From NCBI GenBank assembly GCA_029891385.1, contig CM057231.1, forward strand, positions 21,049,300 through 21,113,299: a stretch of DNA of 64,000 bases, given 5' to 3'. The position numbers and the translations under genes were made by a program. A model generated the notes under the pieces. It saw only the letters and a list, made by a program, of their open reading frames with translations, was not told the origin of the DNA and searched no databases. This DNA comes from Erythroxylum novogranatense (Eukaryota > Streptophyta > Magnoliopsida > Malpighiales > Erythroxylaceae). Below are positions 21,813-32,110 of this stretch, one piece after another (position 1 is the first letter of the stretch; every line of letters starts with the position of its first letter).

Positions 21813-24062
21813 TGCACTAAGCCAATTGTTTAAGTATCTTATACCACATTACCATATGATGATTATTCTACTATTGGGGTAGTGGCTTAATGAGAGAATT
21901 TACAAGATTCTCTTTAGTGAGCACTTTCTTAAATCTTACAACTCCTATCTTAACTATCATCATAATTAAGAAAGTTTGGCTAAATACATTCTTGGATCTT
22001 TGATGAGACACTAGTTTTTTTATGCATGCCCAATGACTTTAATGTTCTACAGTACATTACTGTCTTGAACAATGCAATGAAACTATATTAAGTTCACTAA
22101 AGAACTTGTTGATCTAATTAATCATTTCCATTAAACGAAAAATGTTTTATAACTTAATTAGCAACCAATTGCTACATTGGAACTTTTCCAATCCAAAATG
22201 ATATTGTTCTAAGTAAATAAATGTTAGTTAGGCTTTACTTCTAAAGTTATTCCTTGTCATCTTGAACTTAAATATTAACTTACACATAGAGTAATGAATA
22301 TCTTTAATACTTCACAAGTATCTGATATCTTAAATACTAAACAACTTTAGTACATTATCTATGCACCAGGACTTAGAATAAGTTAACAACATACAATCTA
22401 TCTATCTTTATAGATCTAATTCCCATAATTAAGTTGTTACTTTTTCATATCCAACAAGAGTTGTTCTTGAAAATTATGTGTTCAGTAATTGAAAGTTAGA
22501 ATTTTTGTTCTCTGTGAGCAATATGTCCCCACAGTCCTACTGAAGAGGACAACTATACTGCTACTTAACTTCTTGTAGACATGATAAATTCATAATCCTC
22601 ACTAAAACAAACTCTTTGAATTCATCGTGAAAGTGAATCTTTCAATGTCTCATAGCCTTTCAACCATACATCAAATGTATCATTAAAGGCTTTAGTTCCA
22701 ATTAGATGTAATGTTATAAGATTTGAACCTTTCAAATTCCTTCTTATTCCTACTACTTATCTTGAGAACCATGCTCCTATAAGTATACATTGAATCAAAC
22801 AATTTGTTCAATGTGTCTGTAAGATTATATCCAACCTTTTGGATATCTCATAACACTTTATTACTTAATTTAGTTCTAAACTAAATGGATAATATATGCT
22901 TTAGCTAAGTATCACTTCCTTAAATCATTAGCTTTAACTATTTCCAAGACTTAACATTTCATATCTAATATGAAATCTTGTTAATTGATTTAATTGGAAC
23001 TATAGAAGGTAAGTCATTCTTCCAGGCATTGCTATAAAAGAAATACTATTGCATCATACAATGTCTCATATTGTACTTTACTCCTTACATAAGTTCATAC
23101 ACTTATGAATTTGGTTGTGAAGGAATTTAATAAAAACTCTTATTCCTATAGATAATCAAGAATTTAAAACTTACCAAATCGATCTCATCAAAATGCTTTA
23201 GCATTCTCACCATTTAATTTCTACTTAGATTTAAACAATTTGAACTTTTCAAAATTTTAAATCAACATTTCATTTAATTCATATGACTATATCACATAAG
23301 GTCATTAGTAATATAATGAAATATAATATTATCCTTTATGAATTGTTATTCCATCCAATACATCGCATTTATAAGATTTAACAATTCAATATCATCATCA
23401 TCCTTTTATCAAAAGTTTATTTGTTTATAGCTTTATGATTCTTGTTATATTGATTTAACCAACATAGCATAAAAGAATTGTCTCTATTATCCAACTTTCT
23501 ATTCTTGCCATTTATGTTAAGCATAAGTCTCCTTTGATCCAATACATATACAAACTATTTACATAAACTTAGATCAACTAATTTTACTTAATAATATTTC
23601 TTATCATGCTTTGAACATTAAAATAATGTTGAATCTAAATTCAGTATCAAATACACATAAACATGAACTATAAATGCATATGATCTCTATCATATCACAT
23701 ATAAGCAAGAAAAGTCAGGCAATCGTTTTCTTTTAATGACAACTATTAACATAATGTTGCTAAGCCTTTAATTGTAGTCCACACTATATTTTTAGTAGTC
23801 TAAATTAAATGAAACAATTTTATCAAAGTACCATACCTTTTATCTCTACTTTATACAACTCTTGCATTTTGCTATTATAGTGTTGACATATATCTTACAT
23901 GTCGTCATTAAATTTTACGAGATATTAGTTAACTCAAAATATCAATACATTTTTCCATCTATATGATTTTGACATATCTCTACAACTTTGTCACCATATC
24001 CTCAATCGGGATTATAGCAAACTTGCATAACGAACATACAATTTTCTATCTAACTTTTGGGA
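21813..24062 (-). other. Interior of the copia-like host element, piece 4
   Basis: This is 2.25 kb of AT-rich DNA between two insertions. I see no frame with a copia motif on either strand. It is placed on the minus strand because its left edge continues the polypurine tract at 13727-13741 across the TGCAC duplication. Confidence 0.55.
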
Positions 24063-25429
24063 TGTTGGGTCTTGAATTTTTCTGAATTTTTTATGAATTG
24101 TTTAATTGGTTATTTATGTTTATTTTTTGGTTTAAATTTTATTTATGTATTTAGAATTGGAAGGATGAAGAATTTGAAATTAGAATGAAAGGGTTAGGAT
24201 TAAGTTAGAAATTAAGTTGGCTTAAGGGGTTAGTTAGTGCCATATAAGACAAAGAAGGGTATTTTTGGAAGGGCTATGTTAGTGGAGGGTAATTTTGGAA
24301 GATAAGGAAGAAAGAAAAGACAAAAATTTAAAGAGAAGAGGAGCATTTTCGTGGGCTACCCAAGGGAGGAGAGAGAAAGGAAAAAAGAGAGGAGAGAAGG
24401 AGAAGAAGAATCGAAAATCTAAGGGAAAAGGGAAGAAATTTTCATGGAAGGATGGGAAATCAAGGCTTTTAAGGTAAGTTCTTCATCTTTCCTTCTTGCT
24501 TTAGTCAAGAAATAGGTTGTGTTATGTTGGATGGAGAAACCCTAGAGAGAGAGAGGGATTTCATGGAGGAAGAAGAAGATGGTGAGATCTATGGGGTTTT
24601 TGGGTTTCTAAGTTAGGTGTTAAGTTTTCTAACATGTATGAGCCATGGGTAGGTTAAATGGGAACTTGATTAGGGTTAATGTTAGTTTTGTGTGATTATG
24701 GAAAATTGGGGATTTTCCAATTGAGTTGAAATTCATAGAATTTTGTTTATGTTTAGGAAATCAAGAGCCTATCCAAGAGCAAAAGGAAGGAGGCAATTGA
24801 TTTTGGATTTTCCAAGATTGTCAAGGTGGGTAATTTATTTATGGTCTTTGTGTAATGAGCAAATGCATTGTGTATGCAATATGTGCTAAATGAATTGTTT
24901 GTATTCTTATGATATGGAAATTGCTTTATAATATGTTCATGTCATGTTATGCATTGACCTTTTGATATGATTAAATTGTGAGAATGATTGTCATGCCATT
25001 GAATGTAAATCATGGCATTTTGATTAAATGGAAAGAAGGAAAGTATGGAAATATGAATTTATGAATAATTAAACTAAGTTGAGATTTGATTGTGTTTGGG
25101 CGAGAGAGGAACCGTTTCATAGTCACGTTCACGTCGACAAAAGCCTTATCCCGGCTGCCCGCTTGTGGCCCACGAGATCCAAAAATGGACTCGTTTCGTT
25201 CACGGTGCAAACTTCAATTTCACCGCTTTGTTTTACGAAACCCTCGAGCCAATTGGTTGTGCATTTGCATTTTGATGTGAGAAATCCATGTTTTTAATTG
25301 AATTACATATAATATGTGATGATGTTATGAATTATGAATTGTGGATGTTGAATTGTCATTGTGAAGTATATGCTTAATGTATGTTTATGTGAATATATAT
25401 ATGTGTTTGATTGTGTGGCTCATCGCCAT

Positions 25430-25495
25430 TGGCTATAAATATTTTAGCCACTGAGCTGTGAAGCTCAACCCAATATTTTTCCCACTCCTCAGGTG
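25430..25495 (+). other. LTR stem-loop plus CAG/G module, copy 4
   Basis: TGGCTATAAATATTTTAGCCA (about 25430-25450) is an imperfect inverted repeat containing a TATA-like word. GAGCTGTGAAGCTC (25453-25466) forms a second stem. A pyrimidine-rich tract ends in CAG/G at 25490-25493. The order matches the TGTAAC-class LTRs although the surrounding sequence differs. Confidence 0.5.
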
Positions 25496-26184
25496 CAGAT
25501 CGAGAAGATCAGTAAATCCTTGCGGGCATTTGGACGATCTCGAGAGATTTAGTTTTTGTATTAAGTTAGGAGCTAGATTTTTGAATAGCTTTAACAGCAT
25601 ATTGAACATTGAGCATCGAATGTATTTTGCAACTTGTGTAATGCCGATATGTAATTTAAAGCTATGTATGAAAGCTTTGTATGAACTCCATTTTGATTTG
25701 GAAATGAGTTGAAGATTTGAAAAAGTTCCCTTGTGTATGTGCTTGTTTAGCTAGTTGTGTGTAATGCCTATTTTAGGTTCCATAGAGGTGAAATTGTGTG
25801 TTGAATTCATGGTAGAAACTGGGTTGATTATGGCTATTTTGGGGAAAATGGTTTTTTTGAACTTTGTAGTTTATCCTCTTAGCTTTTCAATGCTTTAAAG
25901 TTTGCGAAAGTTGGATATCAATACTAAGATTTATAGGTTTTGCAAGTGATGATGTTGTATGAAAAACATAAATGTGACAGCTTCGGTGAATGATAAGAAT
26001 TTGTGTGTTGTATGAGTTTTTGAGTTTCTATTTGGAAGTCTAATGCATCTCAATTGGTAATTGAATGTTTGAGGAGTGTTATTACGCTTGAAGGATTTAA
26101 TATGGGAAGATTTTGAGTGTATATGGTGTTAGGATTCAAGGTTGGAAGCATTGGGAGGCTTGTAAGAGGTTTTGGATTTCGTAT

Positions 26185-26364
26185 GTCCGTTAAACGGACA
26201 TGAATGTCCATTAAACGGACCTTCTCGGGTGAAAAAGGACCCTCAGCCCAGTGTATGTCCGTTAAACGGACATGGATGTCCGTTTAACGGACTTTCTCAG
26301 ACAAATTGGGGCAGTTTTGCCAGTCTATGTCCGTTAAACGGACATGCCTGTCCGTTTAACGGAC
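26185..26364. repeat. 72-bp tandem array of paired 15-bp palindromes
   Basis: Six copies of GTCCGTTAAACGGAC or its reverse complement GTCCGTTTAACGGAC start at 26185, 26206, 26257, 26278, 26329 and 26350. The spacing is exactly 21 bp within pairs and 72 bp between pairs. The second copy has one change (GTCCATTAAACGGAC). Copies 1, 3 and 5 are identical; copies 4 and 6 are their reverse complements. The array is open in one frame by composition, which I reject as coding. Confidence 0.95.
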
Positions 26365-26826
26365 ATTTACGGGTCAGCTACAGTAAATTGCGAGTTTGAC
26401 CAGTTTTGAGGCTGAATCTCGCTTTATAGTCTTCATAAGGGTTGTAGATCTCAATGTCTTCTTTCCAATGGTTTAAGAATGAAATCAATCCGACATTTCT
26501 ATAAGAAGTTATGGAAATCGCGCCAAGACATGTTCAATTGGAATAAGGACATGGACATATTGGATTCTTTCGACCATAACTTCTTCGTCCGACCTCCAAA
26601 TTGAGCGATTCTTGAAGCATTGGATTTCTAACACGTTTAGCTACCTCTCCACAAAAAGTGGTAGCTTTTGGCTTTGAATTCGGAAGGATTGATTCAAAGC
26701 AAGTGAGGGTTCGTTGAAATAACCCTATAAGGAAACCCGCTTACGTTTTTTGTTTCCGAATCGGATAGTTGGGCTCAGGGAACAGGGTCCAACACTATGG
26801 TTGGGATTCGGGAACGGGGCCCAACA

Positions 26827-27348
26827 TGGGAAATTTTCTTATACATATCTTATGTTCAAGAACTTGGGTTCACTAAATTAGCATCAAATATACTAAACAA
26901 GGTAAGTTTCACTAAAGATAAAATATAAATGTAAGAAAAGCAAGTAAGCAATTATATGTCATGACTACCAAATAAGATTAGGACTCTAATCATGGATTTG
27001 GTTGCTCCCATTATTTTATTTGAAATAATAGCCCTCACTACTATTCGGAAAGATTATTCTAATCTCCTGAGTCAGCTAGGATCCCATTTAAATATTGTTG
27101 ACCTTGAGTTTGCTCTATAAACCAACTAGACGTAAATTAGGTAGATAACAACTTTATTAATCACATCTCATGTGACTCCTAGATCAGTTATGTGACAATT
27201 ATTGCCAAAATATATCTTATATATTGTTCCTAACCTTGCCTCTAAATTTATGTGGTCTAAGTTTGCTCATCCAAATCACACAAATTTAGTTAATTAGAAT
27301 CCACTATCATAAGATTAAACATGTTCGGGTTAAAGTAGCCTTGAGTTT
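26827..27348 (-). other. Interior of the copia-like host element, piece 3
   Basis: Non-coding. Its right end (27292-27348) is the first part of a 142-bp tandem duplication that continues at 29966 after the next solo LTR. Confidence 0.55.
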
Positions 27349-29282
27349 TGTTGGACCTCAAAAATTTTTCAATTATTATTGATTTATTCGTTTAATTATT
27401 TATTTATGTTTTGTTTTTTGTCTATTTATTTATTTTTAGAATTGGGTCATTAAATTTATTAATCATGAATAGAGATTAGAATTTGATGGAAAGATTAGAA
27501 TTAAGTTAGAATTAAAATGGTGTTTAAGAAGATTGAAGGAGTTAGGAGGTAAATGAAAGAAGTGGCAAAATGGGAAGAACAAAGGAAAGGAGGGCTATTT
27601 TTGGAAGGACAAGACCAAATTGTGGTCTTGTTTAAGAAAAAGAAGAGAGGCATCGAGAGAGGCAGAAAAGAAGAGAAAATAACAAAGAGAGGAAGAGAAT
27701 GAGAGAAAAAAAAAAAAAAGAAAATCAAGTTAGGGTTTTGGAGATCTTGAAGAGTCTGAAGCTAAACAAGTAAGTATAAGTATTAACCCTTCTATATTGT
27801 TGGATGAACCATATTTAATGATAGTTAGAAGTGAAAATGAAGTTGAATGTGTGTAAGAAGTTGTTGATGAATGGTATATGAAAATGTTTTAATCTTTTTG
27901 GTTGATGAACAAGTATAGCTTATTATGAATTGGTTTGCGAATGATTTTGGGTTGAAATGAAGTTGAAAATGAAGCAAAAATGATGATTTTTGTATAATAT
28001 GTGTTAGGTGTAAGATGTTGGGGTGAGAAATATGGAAAATGGGATGAAAGGGCCGGAAATTTGTAAGTTTCTGCGGAAGTTCGCCACGACGATGTTTAAT
28101 TTTCCTACACCAAATATACTTAGGTATTTTGAACATAGCTTTTCTATAGTTATCTAAATTGAGTAATTTTTAATTTGGAGTAAACTAAAGACATAGGGCT
28201 ACATTTTTTATGAAGAAGTGGAGTTCTAATTCAGTCTCTAAGAATTTCCAAGTTTTGGATGGAAATTGAGTATAGAATACTGTTTCAACATAAGAACAGT
28301 CCAAATATTTTTAGGGTATAACTTTCAAATTATTGAACCAAATTGAATGATTTTATTTTCATTAGAAAATTAAGACAATGAGGAACATTTTTTTAGAAGA
28401 AAGTATTATCAAATTATTTCATTTACCTGATTAGAATGATTATGGAAAATTGACTCGTAGGTTGGGACTTTTGCAAGAGTTTGAGTATCTAGAATTTATC
28501 TTAGTGAATATGCTATATATGGGTCCTCAAATTGTATTCCTATTGAATGAGAATTTTTTTATTGATAAAGGAAATCAAGGAAGGCAAGAGGCTCAAGAGG
28601 AGAGGCACCTTTGAGCAAGTCTTTAAGCAAGGAATTTAAGGTGGGTAATATATTTATAGTTATTGTGTAATATCGGCAAGTTTGTCTTATTGGTAAATAT
28701 ATGCTAAATTGCTTGAATTAAATGCATGTGTATTGTATGTTAACTTGCTTGATAGTGAATTATTCTGATTTTTGAAAATGCATTGTGATTTATGAATTAT
28801 GATCAAGTTATGCTATTGAACCATGTCATGGCATTTTGTAAGAATGAAAAGATGAGAAAAGCATGAAAGTATGAGAATATGATAAAATGATTTGAGCATG
28901 ATTATATGCTTTTGTTTGGGTGAGAGTGGAACCATTTCATTCATCACATGCCTGTTGATAAGAGCCTTCTCTCGGCTGCCCGCTTGTGGCATATGAGATC
29001 CGAAAAGTGGACTCATTTCATTTAGGGTGTAAACTTCGATTTCTCCATTTCATTTCCATGGAACCCTCGAGCCAATTGTTTGTGCATAGCATAATCGATT
29101 TGTTATATATGATGCATAATTGAGTGTTATGCTTTGAAGGATAACTCACATAATGTGTTCTATGTGATGACTTTTGTTAAATATGAGTTATGAGTTGATT
29201 TGCAAATGATTAACTTCCTCGCTAAAATAAGTTATAGATGTATATGAATGAATATAAGTATATGCTTGAGTTGTATGGCTCA

Positions 29283-29351
29283 TTGTCAATGGCTATAAAT
29301 GTATAAGTTACTGAGCTTCGCAACTTACTCCATTACCTTCCACTTCGCAGG
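29283..29351 (+). other. LTR stem-loop plus CAG/G module, copy 5
   Basis: AATGGCTATAAATG is followed by GAGCTTCGCAACTTACTC (29313-29330), a pyrimidine-rich tract and CAG/G at 29348-29351. It aligns in order with the module at 25430 and more loosely with the TGTAAC-class copies. Confidence 0.45.
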
Positions 29352-29932
29352 TGAAGAAAAAGCAGAACAAGAGAATTGTGAACCTTGCAGGGCATTTGGC
29401 AACTCCAAGATAGCTACATGTAGTAATTAAGTTAGTTTATAAACTTTTGGTATTTAGAATCATATTAAGCATAAGCATCCAATTGTATCATGTGCATTTC
29501 GTATTCTGTAATAAGCCAATAGTGTGGCTTTTGATATGTAAATAAAGTTTTCAAACTCTTTTGGTTTAGTAACGAAATGATGAATTGAAGAAGTTTCGTC
29601 GTATATGTTCATAATTAATTTCTTTGTTAAAATAGTTGTGCTGAAATAATTGTATAAATGTATGTATATTTTGTGTTGAATGTTGGTGGTCTAGGTTTTG
29701 TTCGAAGGATTTCTGTGCTAAATTTGGTGACTTCACCGTGGCGATGCAAAGACTTTCGCTACGATGAACTACACGAGAGGAGACTTCGCTGCGACGAAGC
29801 CAAACTTTTGTTGCGGCAAATCCGCCACTGTTGAAGCCAAAATTTTTATGAAGTTTGAAAATTTTTGGGAAATCAGAGCCTCGTAATAGGTATCGTGACC
29901 CGGGCGCCAGCACTGTTTAGTATCAGAACGAT

Positions 29933-29960
29933 TGTTGGACCCCGAAAACGGGGTCCAACA
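29933..29960. repeat. Perfect 12-bp hairpin at the LTR end
   Basis: Arms TGTTGGACCCCG and CGGGGTCCAACA are perfect reverse complements around AAAA. The left arm equals the 5' terminus of a TGTTGGACCCCGA LTR such as 13742, so the LTR end carries an inverted copy of an LTR start. Confidence 0.9.
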
Positions 29961-31781
29961 AGTTTGGTCAACAAGCCTACAATAAACGAAAATCTGGTTT
30001 ATTCTTATAAAAATGGAAGGCAACAATCACGTTCTTAACATGTACTTAAAATTAGAACCCACTATCATAAGATTAAACATGTTCGGTTTAATGCAACCTT
30101 GAGTTTGTTCAACAAGCCTATAATAAACAAAACTCTAGTTTATGTTTATAACAATGGAAGGCAACAATCACATTCTTAACGTACACTTAAAATTGTAACA
30201 AGGGATTTAACTTCATTTGTCTCATCAAACACAAATTGCATGTAAAATATCACACATATAAAACATACAATTTATTATGCATCCAATTTATATATCAACC
30301 ATATAAATAAATTATGCATCTTATGCACTCATAATCAAATCATATGCATAAAATTTCAAGATTTATTTGATTTTAGTTATTGATCTTCATAATATAAAAT
30401 AATATTTTCAACTCCTTGAAAAATTAAATTAGATTAACACTTTTGATTCCTAAATAAATTAAATTCCTATTCCAAATATAAATTTAATTTGATTTGGAAA
30501 CAATTTTCGAGATCCAATTGAAAACTATTTCCAATTATCTTGACTCCTTTGATAAAATTTAATTGAAAACAAGTTTCAATAAATTATACTTCTTACTTAT
30601 ATAATTTAGAAAAACTTCTTTTCAAAATTATATAAGTAACACATTCTAATCCAATTAGAAAACTATTTCTAGTGTATTATTTTTCCTTAATTGGAAAACT
30701 ATTTTCTAAAATTAAAGGAAACAACTTTCAAAATTAAATAAAACAATTTTAAATTTAATTAAGAAAGTAATTATATATGATTTATTTAGATATTTATTTC
30801 TTGACTAATTAGAAAACCTTTCTTTAATAAATTAGAAAATTATTTTAAAATATTAAAGAAAATCCTTTTCCGATAAATAAATGAAAGTGCTTTTCAAGAA
30901 AGTTATTATTTATAAAAAATAAATAATTTCTACATAAATGAAATAATAATTCTTTAAACAACAAAAATTAATTTTAATGTTTCTCAATCAAATTGAAACA
31001 AATAAATTTAATTAAGAAACGACTTTCTTAATTATTTTAAAAACATTTTTAATTTCAAGAAGTCTAATTAATTAATTTCAATCTAATTGAAAAATAATTA
31101 ATTCTAATTTTAGAAACAACTTTTCTAATTAATTAATTTCAATCTAATTGAAACTAATTAATTCTAATTTTAAAATTACTTTTCTAAAATTAATTAAGAA
31201 TCAATAAATTATTAATCTTAATCAAATTAAAAATAATAATTATGTTAATTTTGGAATTGATTTGATGATTAATTTAATTTAATAATTCAACATTTTGAAA
31301 AATTAAATTAACTTCTAAAACATTCCTAATAGCATTAACCATTTGAAAACAATTTTCAAACATTGAAAAAATCACTTTTCAATTTTATTAGGAGTATTGC
31401 ACTACACGTGCCAGAAGTGGGTACACGATAAGCACTAGTCAACATCCGAGGCAGAAGTTTCTGGAGACAATGGGCGTGTGTCCCACACGCACCCATCGTC
31501 TTCCCAGAAGCGTTCGTTCGCTTCTCTCCTTCCCATGTCGTGCTTCAAATCACTTCTGTCTTCCACGTTCCCTCAACCGCATCAACCACAACCCATCTTC
31601 TTTAGTCGCGTATGATACAATCGTAACACCACGTTCCACATTTTTCAAACCATCAATCGTCAGTGTTCATAACTGTCCACATTGGAGATGTCATCGGTGT
31701 CCTTTCCGCCACCTTGCATTCATGGGTGAGTATTCACCCAGTGGTGTTGCACGGTGGTGATGCCAAATCAGTGGCATCATC
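29961..31781 (-). other. Interior of the copia-like host element, piece 2
   Basis: The left part completes the 142-bp duplication. The middle (30390-31390) is extremely AT-rich. The right part (31391-31781) has higher GC and a short open frame (31470-31760, +) with no family match. The right edge is the TCATC duplication of the next insertion. No copia protein is recognised. Confidence 0.55.
30390..31390. repeat. AT-rich degenerate repeat field (AATTAATTA/TTTCAA)
   Basis: About 1 kb is built of short units such as AATTAATTTCAATC, TTGAAACTAATTAATTC and GAAAACTATTTTC. Units at 31060-31200 repeat closely at about 60-bp spacing. Coding is excluded by stops in all frames. It may be a scaffold-attachment-like or decayed tandem region inside the copia-like element. 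Confidence 0.65.
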
Positions 31782-32110
31782 TGTTGGGACCCGATCGGGA
31801 AACCGGATCCCAACAGGAAAAGCGGAAAGCGAAGGAAACGAAAGCGAATGGAAACGAAAATTTCGCATCGAAATTTCGAATCGTAAATCAAAGCATTCGA
31901 TAACACGAAACGAAAAACGAAGCACAATTTGAAGCGGAGGCGAAAATACAAAGCAGCGGAACGAAATGCAAAACGAAACCAAAGACGAAAACGAAAACAG
32001 ATCGGATAGCAAAGCGGATCGAATCGAACAAATCGAAATAAAGGAGACACGAACAAAATCAAAGTACCAAACAGATGCGAAGCAAAAGGCGGAACCGACA
32101 TCCGAACACA
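31782..32110 (-). repeat. CpG-rich CGAAA/TTTCG tract, LTR 3' end
   Basis: Dense degenerate CGAAA, GCGAA and CGGAT words on the plus strand mirror the TTTCG/CGATT tract of 17095-17374. Open frames in both strands here are due to the repeat composition. Confidence 0.7.

Larger units (their letters stand above)
24063..26826 (+). mobile_element. Solo LTR, 2.76 kb, TGTTGG class, TSD TGGGA
   Basis: The LTR starts TGTTGGGTCTTG and ends GGGGCCCAACA, with TGGGA at 24058-24062 and 26827-26831. No interior sequence is present. It contains a purine-rich stretch (24290-24480), a stem-loop module (25430-25495), a striking palindrome array (26185-26364), a copy of the degenerate unit with CTTCTTCGTCCGAC (about 26400-26720) and a duplicated 3' terminus (26768-26794 and 26800-26826). 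It inserted into the copia-like host element. Confidence 0.93.
27349..29960 (+). mobile_element. Solo LTR, 2.6 kb, TGTTGG class, TSD AGTTT
   Basis: The LTR starts TGTTGGACCTC and ends GGGGTCCAACA, with AGTTT at 27344-27348 and 29961-29965. It has a purine-rich stretch with an A-run (27500-27740), a stem-loop module (29283-29351) and a cluster of TTCGCTGCGACGAAG-like words (29735-29830). GTTTAGTATCAGAACG at 29914-29929 resembles a decayed primer binding site (TGGTATCAGAGC), followed by a 28-bp perfect hairpin at the very end. A little interior sequence may therefore survive near the right end. Confidence 0.9.
27292..30192. repeat. 142-bp tandem duplication split by a solo LTR
   Basis: Copy A is 27292-27348 plus 29966-30049; copy B is 30050-30192. 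They share CATAAGATTAAACATGTTCG, CAACAAGCCTA and AATGGAAGGCAACAATCAC. The interruption falls exactly at the AGTTT target duplication of the LTR at 27349, so the duplication predates that insertion. Confidence 0.85.

Noticed and set aside
26185..26364. CRISPR-like appearance of regularly spaced palindromes
   Set aside because: The context is a plant LTR with TSDs. Spacers are related rather than unique, the period is 72 bp with internal pairs, and no cas genes exist.
26172..26399. Open frame with repeated CPLNGH/CPFNGH words
   Set aside because: The peptide repeat is a direct consequence of the 72-bp DNA array. Palindrome spacing, not codon pattern, is conserved.
31470..31760. Possible short gene in the GC-richer patch left of the solo LTR
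   Set aside because: No recognised domain, and it lies in the interior of a minus-strand retroelement interrupted by an insertion.
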